Shown: positions 7,543 to 15,500 of the stretch, one piece after another
How the letters are laid out: each line of letters begins with the position of its first letter
Numbering within the stretch: position 1 is the stretch's first letter
Assembly: GCA_044370935.1 (NCBI GenBank)
Contig: JBILUQ010000058.1
Coordinates: 1-17,104, forward strand
Length of the DNA: 17,104 nt
Source: Chth-196 sp044370935
Lineage (GTDB): Bacteria; Verrucomicrobiota; Verrucomicrobiia; Chthoniobacterales; Chthoniobacteraceae
Reading direction: 5' to 3'
Notes under the pieces: model-generated
Seen by the model: only the letters and a program-made list of their open reading frames with translations
Databases searched by the model: none
Told to the model about the DNA's origin: nothing
Position numbers and translations under genes: made by a program

Positions 7543-8940
7543 ATGAAACTTCCCACACCCATCAAATCTACCTCACTCATCGTTCCCATGCTTTTCGGCA
7601 CACTCATTGGCGAGCGCGCATTGGCAAAAGATTTGGATCCAGCGCCGGCCGCGTTTGAGTGGGTGAGCGCCGGCGGGTCCCAGGGCAGCGACAAAACACG
7701 GGCTATTGCCGTGGATCCCGCGGGCAACGTGTACATCGCGGGCGAGATCTCTGGGGCGGCGGAGTTCGGCAAGCACTCAGTCGAGTCGCGTGGAAAGATG
7801 GATGTCTTTGTGGCGAAACTGTCTTCAAGTGGAGAGTTCCTGTGGGCAAAATCCTTTGGCGGATCAGAAACCGACCGCGCTTATGGAGTCGCGGCAGACG
7901 CCCAGGGCAACGTTTACGTATCCGGCCACTTTCAGAGCACGGACATGAAGTTCAACAACGCTCCCCAAATCAACAACGGGGACTACGACTTTTTTGTGCT
8001 CAAACTGGACCCTGCTGGGGAACTGCTTTGGGGCCGGACCGCTGGCGGCACGGGCTATGACTACGCGCATGCCATAGCGCTCGACAGCAAGGGGGACGTC
8101 GTCGTCACTGGCGCAATCGTAGGCGAGGTACACTTGGGGCCAAGCGCGCTAAACGCAGCTTCAAAGGACCGCGCGATTTTTGTTGCGAAGTACTCCAACA
8201 ACGGGGAGTTGAAATGGGGACGGTGCACCACCGGAGTAAGTGGGGGCGCAAACGGAGTCGGAATCGACGCCATGGATCAGATTTATGTGGGTGGAGCTTT
8301 CAGCGGCCAGGGCTCTTTTGATTCCGTTGCGTTGGACGGAGCCAAGAGCTCCTGCGGGGTGGTGCTGAAAATGACGAATGAAGGAGCCGGGGTGAAAGCG
8401 GCCGTATTTCCGGGCACCGCACCGACAGTGCATGAGATTGCGGTGGATGGCGCGGGACGCTTGTGGGCGGCAGGCATGTTCAAGCAAAACATCCGGATTG
8501 GCGACCAATCTCTGACCAGTTCCGGAACGAGCAACAGCGACGGGTTCTGCGCATCGCTGGATAAGGATCTGAACGTGAGTTGGGTGCGCGGACTCCACGG
8601 CGAAGGCGTCGACTATTGTCTTGGAGTCACAACCGATGGCCGCGGCCGAGCATTTTTCACTGGCGAATTCAGCGGCGCAGCAGCGCTGGACGGCAAGCCC
8701 CTGCAGAGTTCCGGAGCGACGGATGTGTTTGCTGCAGCATTCGATCAAGATGGAAGGCTGGAATGGGTTCAGGGCTGCGGGTCTGAAAAGGGCGACAACG
8801 CCTACACCATTGCTTGGCACAAGTCGGACTTCATTGTCTTGGGCGGAGCGTGCACGGCTGTTGCAAACTTTGGCAGTAAAACAATGAATTCGGCGCGCGG
8901 TGCCGAGGCTTACGCTGCCAAAATGGTCTTACGGCGCTGA
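7543..8940 (+). CDS. Secreted seven-repeat beta-propeller protein (SBBP-type repeats)
   Basis: A 465-residue protein consisting of a signal peptide (about 1-28, ending ALA-K) and seven consecutive repeats of 60-62 residues. Repeats begin at Trp40, Trp101, Trp163, Trp225, about Val285, Trp347 and Trp408. The unit reads roughly W-x(n)-GG-x-x-x-D-x-A-x-x-I-A-V-D-x-x-G-N-V-Y-V-x-G and ends D-x-F-V-A-K-L-x-x-x-G-E, matching SBBP propeller repeats (PF06739). Seven units fill the whole mature chain, which predicts one closed seven-bladed propeller with no further domain and no anchor. The open frame extends upstream to 7405, but that part overlaps the M19 gene and has no signal peptide. The ATG at 7543, 17 nt after the M19 stop, is preferred. 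Repeat 4 loses the GG and repeat 5 the Trp. It is probably a scaffold or glycan- or protein-binding partner of the operon enzymes; no catalytic motif is visible. Confidence 0.85.
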   Translation: MKLPTPIKSTSLIVPMLFGTLIGERALAKDLDPAPAAFEWVSAGGSQGSDKTRAIAVDPAGNVYIAGEISGAAEFGKHSVESRGKMDVFVAKLSSSGEFLWAKSFGGSETDRAYGVAADAQGNVYVSGHFQSTDMKFNNAPQINNGDYDFFVLKLDPAGELLWGRTAGGTGYDYAHAIALDSKGDVVVTGAIVGEVHLGPSALNAASKDRAIFVAKYSNNGELKWGRCTTGVSGGANGVGIDAMDQIYVGGAFSGQGSFDSVALDGAKSSCGVVLKMTNEGAGVKAAVFPGTAPTVHEIAVDGAGRLWAAGMFKQNIRIGDQSLTSSGTSNSDGFCASLDKDLNVSWVRGLHGEGVDYCLGVTTDGRGRAFFTGEFSGAAALDGKPLQSSGATDVFAAAFDQDGRLEWVQGCGSEKGDNAYTIAWHKSDFIVLGGACTAVANFGSKTMNSARGAEAYAAKMVLRR

Positions 8941-8942
8941 AG

Positions 8943-8965
8943 AGCGGCAGCCGCTGGTTTTTATT
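8943..8965 (+). terminator. Putative Rho-independent terminator after the propeller gene
   Basis: Three bases past the propeller stop codon, AGCGG (8943-8947) and CCGCT (8951-8955) form a 5-bp GC-rich stem with a CAG loop. Two G and then TTTTTATT (8958-8965) follow. The stem is short, but the position and T run fit the end of the five-gene operon. Confidence 0.5.
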
Positions 8966-9266
8966 CAAACGCCTCGGCATTTTTTAAAAGATTCAGTGCG
9001 TGGGCTCCCTGTTAGCAGCCATTTTCAGGCTCGAACGTTTGGTCGGGCGGCGTCATTCCCGGCTAAAACCAGCTCCGCCGATGACACGATACTGCTACAA
9101 GCGCGGTATCGACTCGCAAAATTTATGCTCCGGGCGCTCAATGGCATCTCGTGCGCTCCAAGTGTTTTTGTTCCCCTCGGAAATCGAAATCTGGCAAAAG
9201 ACTGGTCAACAGAAACAGTAAACCTCTCCGTCCTTCAAGACATGAGCGGGATACCCCTCCCCTGTC
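8966..9266. other. Intergenic region before the lipase maturation factor gene
   Basis: This is about 300 bp without a recognisable gene. A 125-codon open frame crosses it from within the propeller gene into the next start but resembles no family I know. The next gene's promoter is presumably here; I see no convincing -35/-10 pair. The last ten bases, CTCCCCTGTC, touch the ATG at 9267 and resemble stretches before two other starts. Confidence 0.45.
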
Positions 9267-10871
9267 ATGAACCCTGAAACGCCACCCCCCACTTGTGCTC
9301 CCGATCCAATCGGCGGGACAAAAAAGCGGTGTTCCTATTGGTTGACCCGCTTTGTTTTGCTCCGGCTTTTGGGTCTCGTCTATCTCACGGCATTTCTCGT
9401 TGCTGCGCACCAAATTGTCCCTTTGATTGGCCATGACGGGCTGCTTCCAGCGAATGCCTTTCTCAAAAAAGTCGAGTTGTACTTTGGGTCACCCGGAGCC
9501 GGTTTTCAGAGGCTTCCCAGCATTTTCTGGTGGAGGGTGACAGACACCTGGTTGACGAATGCTGCGTGGATTGGAGTAGCCCTGTCGGCTGTTGTCACAT
9601 GCGGGTACGCGAACTCGCTCATCATGCTTGTACTCTGGGCTCTTTACATGTCGTTCGTACATGTCGGTCAGCTTTGGTATGGGTACGGATGGGAGACGCA
9701 GTTGCTGGAAACCGGTTTCATCGCGGTGTTCCTCTGCCCGCTCTTGGATCCACGCCCCTTTCCCCGAATGCCTGCACCCGCCGCCACGCTTTGGATATAC
9801 CGCTGGCTGATTTTCCGGATCATGCTCGGTGCAGGAATGATCAAGATCCGCGGCGACGAATGCTGGCGGGACCTGACCGCGCTAATTTACCACTACGAAA
9901 CCCAGCCCGTTCCGAATCCCCTCAGCCGGTTTCTGCATTTTGCGCCTCCGTGGGTGCATCATCTCGGAGTGATCTGGAATCACTTCAGCGAGCTCGTAGT
10001 GCCCTGGTTTGCGTTCTCCCCAAAGGTTACGAGAAACGCGGCAGGCATTCTGATGGCGCTCTTCATGGTTGCCCTCATTTTTAGCGGCAATCTTTCTTTT
10101 TTAAACTGGCTCACAATTGTCCCGTGCCTGGCATGTATAGACGATTCAGTCTGGAAAATTCTGCTGCCCGCGAGGCTGTCGCAGAGGGCCGAGATGGCCG
10201 AAAAGGCCAGTTCTCTTGGGAGTCACTCCAAATACCCAAACATCGCGAGCGGGTTGTTTTTAGTGGTCGTAGCTTGGTTGAGCATCCAGCCCGTGCAAAA
10301 CCTGTTTTCTTCAAAACAGGCAATGAACGCCTCATTCGACACCCTTCATCTCGTCAATACCTACGGCGCTTTCGGCACAATTGGACGCGAACGTTACGAG
10401 ATTGTTTTCGAAGGAACCGACGATCGTGTGCCGAGTGAATCCGCAAGCTGGAGCGCGTATGAGTTCAACGTGAAGCCCGGGGATCCAGCGCGGCGCCCTT
10501 CGTTCATCAGCCCTTACCATCACCGATTAGACTGGCAGATCTGGTTCGCCGCAATCCCAAGCGTGCACTACGACATCCGCACGATGCCTACCCCACAAAA
10601 CTATCCGTGGGTGGTGCACTTTGTCTGGAAGTTGCTGCACAACCACTCAGGGACTCTAAGTCTGCTCGCCCACAACCCATTCCCTGAACGCCCGCCGCGC
10701 TATGTACGTGCCGTTTTATACCGCTACAAGTTTGCCAACCCAGCTGCAGAAGCCGGCACCTGGTGGATCCGCGAGCACGTTGGGATGTGGCTGCAGCCCG
10801 TTTCACTTTACACTCCTGAATTTCGACGCTTTCTCGAGACAAACGGAATGATTGCAAAGGATGCCGAGTAA
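9267..10871 (+). CDS. Lipase maturation factor family membrane protein
   Basis: A 534-residue multi-pass membrane protein of the lipase maturation factor family (PF06762; animal LMF1 helps lipases fold in the ER). Several family blocks are nearly textbook: LWYGYGWETQLLETGF (136-151), RGDECWRDLTALIYHYETQP (195-214) with VPNP just after, EFNVKPGDPARRPSFISPYH (399-418) and RLDWQIWFAA (420-429). Hydrophobic segments at about 28-50, 98-133, 146-160, 176-193, 257-292 and 325-341 suggest six to eight membrane spans, followed by a soluble C-terminal domain containing the most conserved block. The ATG at 9267 is the first good start and has no Shine-Dalgarno. It stands 326 nt after the exported operon and 185 nt before a sulfatase. 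The role of bacterial members is not established; a folding helper for exported enzymes is inference. The nearby alpha/beta hydrolase has no signal peptide and is a doubtful client. Confidence 0.93.
   Translation: MNPETPPPTCAPDPIGGTKKRCSYWLTRFVLLRLLGLVYLTAFLVAAHQIVPLIGHDGLLPANAFLKKVELYFGSPGAGFQRLPSIFWWRVTDTWLTNAAWIGVALSAVVTCGYANSLIMLVLWALYMSFVHVGQLWYGYGWETQLLETGFIAVFLCPLLDPRPFPRMPAPAATLWIYRWLIFRIMLGAGMIKIRGDECWRDLTALIYHYETQPVPNPLSRFLHFAPPWVHHLGVIWNHFSELVVPWFAFSPKVTRNAAGILMALFMVALIFSGNLSFLNWLTIVPCLACIDDSVWKILLPARLSQRAEMAEKASSLGSHSKYPNIASGLFLVVVAWLSIQPVQNLFSSKQAMNASFDTLHLVNTYGAFGTIGRERYEIVFEGTDDRVPSESASWSAYEFNVKPGDPARRPSFISPYHHRLDWQIWFAAIPSVHYDIRTMPTPQNYPWVVHFVWKLLHNHSGTLSLLAHNPFPERPPRYVRAVLYRYKFANPAAEAGTWWIREHVGMWLQPVSLYTPEFRRFLETNGMIAKDAE
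10301..10320. repeat. Perfect intragenic hairpin, 8-bp stem with CTTC loop
   Basis: CCTGTTTT (10301-10308) and AAAACAGG (10313-10320) flank the tetraloop CTTC inside the lipase maturation factor gene, over residues about 345-351. It has no following T run. Chance is quite possible for a stem of this length in 17 kb. Confidence 0.45.
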
Positions 10872-10943
10872 GCACGGTCACGGCAGCCAGCAATGCGACT
10901 ATGATCAAGTGCGGTGGCCTACAGAAAACCACATCGACCAAAC

Positions 10944-10971
10944 CGCATCAGTCAAGGGACGCTTTGATGCG
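10944..10971. repeat. Inverted repeat between lipase maturation factor and sulfatase genes
   Basis: CGCATCA (10944-10950) and TGATGCG (10965-10971) pair perfectly over 7 bp with a 14-nt loop, in the 185-nt gap. No T run follows, so it is not a standard intrinsic terminator. It may be an operator-like dyad for the sulfatase gene or chance. I see nothing else in this gap. Confidence 0.35.
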
Positions 10972-11056
10972 TAACTTTCGACGGCACCCGGGGTTCACCC
11001 AACTCTGCGGCGTCACCCATAAGGCGGATCCGCATCTATCAGCCAATTCTTGAATC

Positions 11057-12421
11057 ATGAAAATACCCCACCTCCTAAAATGTGCAGTCCTTATGGGTGT
11101 GCTTTGCACCGCAGCGAGCCAGGCCGCGGAAGGTTCCAAACAGCCAAACATCCTCTTTTTTCTGATCGACGACCTCGGGTTTGCGGACTGCGGGTTCAAT
11201 GGCGGAAAGGAGATTCAAACTCCGAATATCGATAAACTAGCGAAGACGGGAACCATCATCGACGCCCATTACGTCCAACCGGTTTGCTCGCCTACGCGCG
11301 CCGCTTTGCTCACCGGCCGCTACGCCACTCACACCGGTGTGTACACGATCGTGAAACCCCATGAAAAATGGGGCCTGCCTCTGAAAGAACGAACCCTGGC
11401 CAACGCGCTCAACGACGCGGGTTATTCGACCGCGGTTGTCGGGAAATGGCATCTTGGAGAGTTCAAACCCGAATACCTGCCAACCGCGCGTGGCTTTGCG
11501 AGGCATTACGGTCATTACTTTGGAGCACTCGATTATTTCACCCACAAACGGGGCGATGATCTGGACTGGTACCGGGATGGCGTTCAGCTCAAAGAGGAGG
11601 GCTACACCACACATCTACTGCGCGATGAAGTTTGCCGAATCATCGAACAACAACCGAAGAACAAGCCGCTTTTTCTGTATGTGCCCTTCAATGGAGTCCA
11701 CAGCCCGCACCAGGTCCCAGACAATTATTTGAAGCCGTACGGAAATCTTTCAGGCGCCCGGCAGAAGCTCGCCGGAATGCTCTCGGCAGTCGATGAAGCG
11801 GTGGGCAAGATCATTGATACGCTCGAGCAGACCGGCCAGCGCTCAAACACGCTGATCGTCTTTTCGTCGGACAATGGAGGCCCACCACCGGGAGACAATA
11901 CTCCCTTGCACGGTTTTAAGGGAACTTTGTGGGAGGGTGGAGTCCGCGCTGCGGCCTTTGCTCAGTGGCCGGGGCACATCCCAAGTGGTGTGCGCACAAA
12001 GGAACCAATGCACATGATCGACTGGTATCCTACGTTGGTAAAGCTGGCGCAAGGGACCGTGGAGCAAGCCACCCCACTCGACGGCCTCGATGTATGGCCG
12101 ATGCTCACTCAGGGCGCTCCTTCACCGCACGACGCGATTCTTCTAGTCAGCTCCCCCACTGCCGCAGCCTTGCGAGTTGGCGATTGGAAATTGACGGTAA
12201 ACTCAAACCAAAAGCCGGAGTCAGAAACCGGCTCGAAAACGAAGCGGAAAAAAGATCCGGAAACGCGACAGCCTGTCATGCTGCACAACCTTGCTGCTGA
12301 CCCGGGCGAAACCAGAAACTTGGCAGATGCTGAACCTGAGCGCATCAAGGCAATGCGTGCGAAACTCGATGCGCTTCTAAAAGACGCCGTCGCGCCCGGG
12401 CACTTGTCCGTCGGAGAGTAG
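11057..12421 (+). CDS. Arylsulfatase (N-acetylgalactosamine-4-sulfatase/ARSB-like), exported
   Basis: A 454-residue sulfatase of the formylglycine-dependent family (PF00884), removing sulfate esters from glycans in the periplasm or outside. After a Sec signal peptide (about 1-24, ending SQAA-E) comes NILFFLIDDLGFADCGFNGG (31-50) with metal ligands Asp38 and Asp39. The activation motif is CSPTRAALLTGR (77-88), with Cys77 the residue converted to formylglycine. GKWHLGEF (129-136), with Lys130 and His132, FNGVHSPH (211-218) and FSSDNGG (269-275), with Asp272 and Asn273, supply the rest of the active site; Lys288 in HGFKGTLWEGG completes it. The pattern around PVCSPTR and PLKERTLANAL is closest to animal arylsulfatase B and its bacterial relatives, suggesting a sulfated amino sugar or galactose-type substrate, but this is not proven. 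The Cys-type motif needs a formylglycine-generating enzyme, which is not encoded here. There is no Shine-Dalgarno before the ATG. Confidence 0.94.
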   Translation: MKIPHLLKCAVLMGVLCTAASQAAEGSKQPNILFFLIDDLGFADCGFNGGKEIQTPNIDKLAKTGTIIDAHYVQPVCSPTRAALLTGRYATHTGVYTIVKPHEKWGLPLKERTLANALNDAGYSTAVVGKWHLGEFKPEYLPTARGFARHYGHYFGALDYFTHKRGDDLDWYRDGVQLKEEGYTTHLLRDEVCRIIEQQPKNKPLFLYVPFNGVHSPHQVPDNYLKPYGNLSGARQKLAGMLSAVDEAVGKIIDTLEQTGQRSNTLIVFSSDNGGPPPGDNTPLHGFKGTLWEGGVRAAAFAQWPGHIPSGVRTKEPMHMIDWYPTLVKLAQGTVEQATPLDGLDVWPMLTQGAPSPHDAILLVSSPTAAALRVGDWKLTVNSNQKPESETGSKTKRKKDPETRQPVMLHNLAADPGETRNLADAEPERIKAMRAKLDALLKDAVAPGHLSVGE

Positions 12422-12521
12422 TATGTCGCTGAGCGCCGACCGCGCGAGCTTAAGGCGGACGATGTGCGTCGGCACCATTTCCGTAGACCGCTCCCGTTTA
12501 ATCACAAGTAAGCCTGCTGAT
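12422..12521. other. Convergent intergenic gap between sulfatase and fusion genes
   Basis: About 100 bp separate the two convergent stop codons. The only structure noticed is GCCGAC (12435-12440) with GTCGGC (12468-12473), a 6-bp stem with a 27-nt loop and no T run. No convincing bidirectional terminator is visible. Confidence 0.3.
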
Positions 12522-15500
12522 TCAACGGTCGCTGGGAAGAGCAAATGCGACCCAGCTGTCACCCGCTGGTCCGCCAAGCTTGCCCCCGCCTGTGGCGGGT
12601 TGGAGGATGAATTGCCGCCCGTTCGCCTCGAAACTTGTGGCGGGTGCGGTCCCGTGCAGGGGCAGCTCGCGGCTCCATAACTCCCGGCCGGTGTCAGCGT
12701 GGAAGGCGCGGATTTTCTTGTCCCGCGTGCCGCTCGCAAACACCAGTCTGCTGCGGGTGACGATCGCGCCGCCGAAGTTTTCCTGTCCGGTCTGTGATAC
12801 GCCCGCCGCCGCAAGCTCTGTATACTCGCCGAGCGGCACAGTCCAAGCCAGTTTCCCGGTATTCAAATTGATGCAGTTGAGGGTCCCCCACGGAGTCTTG
12901 CACGCCGGGTAGCCGCGCGGATCCAGAAGGCGATTGAAACCGGAAAAGGTCCACTCCTTGCCCTCACGCTTTTGGACCGCCGACTCCGGTCGATCTCTGC
13001 AAAGCAAAAAGTCCAGCAACGGCGCCAGATCGCTTTCGGTGAGATGCGGCATCGCAGGCATCGAACCGCGGCCAGTTTTGAGAATCGCACGCAAATCCGC
13101 ATCGGCAAGCCTGTGTCTGACACCCCGCATCGGAGGCGCATGACCAATGCCTTTTCGATCGGCGCCGTGGCACGCTGCGCAATTAGTTTGAAAGATTTGT
13201 TCGCCCTTGCTCGCAGGCTGTATCGGCGCGGGGTCATCGTCGCGAAAACAAGTGATGCTCCATGGCACTTCATTCGAAGTCACATACAGAAAGCCCCGTG
13301 GATCCGCCGCAGCCCCCGTCCACTCCGCGCCGCCGTGAATATTGAAAAGAATGGTCGGCCGCGCCTCATCGAATGACGGAAACGGTCCCGAATTCGCACG
13401 ATCAAAGAGTGGCATCACAGCAGCGCGAGCCAGCTCATCAGTGGGAAGATCAGACTTGTGATAGGCTTGTCGCGCGAAAGGCTGTGGTAAAAGCGGCGCG
13501 GGTTGATAGGCCGCCGTTTCATCGCCCGGCAGCCCGTGGGTGTCGACTCGCACCAGACGGAAATCGTACAGAGGCTCGCCACTCACGCGGTCCAGCAAAA
13601 GCGTGTTTCCTAGTTTGCTCACCTGCGCCACCGCATCCACCTTCATTCCGTGCCGCTCGACCGTGACGAGATTGGGAGGTGCGGGCAGGTCCCAGTCCCA
13701 AATGTCGTGCCGCAGCTCTTGGAAGTGCCACAACCGGCGTCCCGTCATGGTGTCCAGCGCTAGCACGCAGTTGCTGAAGAGATTGTCACCCTGATGATTT
13801 AAGCCGATGAAGTTCGGCTTAGGCGACCCCACACTGACATAGGCGATCCCTCGGGACTCATCCAACGCCATGCCACCCCAGCAGTTGGCTCCGCTCTCCA
13901 CGTTGCTCCAAGTTTCAAACCCGAATCCGCCCGGCTCCGGACGCGTCTTGAAGATCCACAACTGCCGTCCATTCCGCGCATCAAACCCGTACACATCTCC
14001 GCTATATCCGGGCAGCACCAGGATATGACCGTGCATGGCGCCGACCACCGTCGTTCCGGTAGGGACCGGCACTTTGCCGCCATCCCCAAAGTCTGGCACT
14101 GGATTTCCCGTAGCTGGATCCAGCGCCACCAACCAATTGCCATCCCCAAAAAGCAAACGAGGAGATGCCTTCGCATCTCCTTGCCAGAAAACCAATCCCC
14201 GCCGCGCCGGAGTGTTTGTCTGCGCCCCAAGCAGCCCTTTCATCGCAAAACGCCATCGCTCTTTGCCGTTCGCGCCGTCAATCGCAACAACGCATCTACC
14301 CGGAGTCGGAGTGTAGATCACGCCGCTCACGACAATCGGATTGCACTGGATGTTTCCGCTTCCATCGCCGCCATGGTAGGTCCAGGCGTGCTCAAGCTTG
14401 TCCACATTTTCAGGCGTGATCTGCGTGAGCTCAGAGAACCGGTTGGACGTGTTTCCTCCGAGTGAACGCTCCCAGTCCGCTCCGTTGCCGTGCGCAGGCC
14501 AGCCGTTTGTTTTCGTGAGCATTTGAGGGTTTGCGGCGGGAATGGTGAACTCCGCAGGCAACGATCTCCTGTCGGCGTGGACGGCCGCCGACGTTCCCTT
14601 CTGAGGATCTTTGACCGTCTTAACGCCTGCGGCGGGCGCATCTGGAAGGTTGTCAAAGTCCCAGATACCAATGGTGTCCTTTCCTGCTTTGAGAGGTGAA
14701 TCACCCGGCACCTGCGGCTCGTTGGTTCCGGATGAAATGCGCACATTATCGATGATTCCTTCGCAGCCCAAATTGCCTTCCACTAGCGAACCGATCGCAA
14801 GTCCGCCTGGTCTGGCCGTGCCGGTCTTTTCCTTGAGTGGCGCCTCGGCTACCTTGACGCCATCAACATATAGCCTGACTGTATCCGGCCCAATCACCGC
14901 GGCGAAGGCGTGCCACTGATTATCGCAGACGTTGGTGTTCGCCCGAACGCCACAGCGTCCGGGCATATACACGCTCAGGTGCCCGCTGGCCGCATGCGTG
15001 TACAACTCCCAATGATCTGCGGAAGCTTTCGGGGCCGAGGCGACTAAAATGTTGTAGTTCGACGCACCGCTCAACTTCGCACGGCACTCAACGGTGATTG
15101 GCAGAGTTCGGTACTCAGGCTTGCCCTCCATGTGAACACTGCCTCGGAGCGCTTTTCCAAATGCCACGTTAAGAGAAGGCTCGCCGCTCGCCACTTTAAC
15201 GCCGGGTTTTGCCGTCGCAATTTGCGAGCCCTGCGCGCCCGGATTGGATGCCTTGGGCAGTGCATTCGAGACAGGAACAGCGGTGCGCGGCACGGGTTTC
15301 GCCGCAGCGGGTTGTCCCCGAAGTTGACCAGTCAACCAGCGCAAACCATCCAGGTTATCAAGCAGACGCTCTTCCGCATCCTCGCCGGTGTGGTTGAGTA
15401 TGCCGATCGGCCCCGTGTAGCCGCTTTCGCCAATAATCTTGAGCAGCGACAGGTCCTCGGCACCCACACCCAAGGGTAGAATCTTCCTGCCGACCTGATC

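Noticed and set aside
8161..8820. A long antisense open frame (219 codons) within the propeller gene
   Set aside because: It lies fully opposite a clear repeat protein and its translation has no recognisable motif; it is explained by the GC-rich codon pattern of the sense gene.
8900..9277. A 125-codon + strand open frame bridging the propeller gene and the lipase maturation factor start
   Set aside because: It starts inside the propeller gene in another frame, matches no family I recognise, has no signal peptide and runs into the next gene's start.
12585..12599. Hairpin CCCGCC-TGT-GGCGGG considered as a terminator or REP-like element
   Set aside because: It is within the conserved C-terminal coding stretch (ATGGGKLGGP) of the quinoprotein and is explained by those codons.
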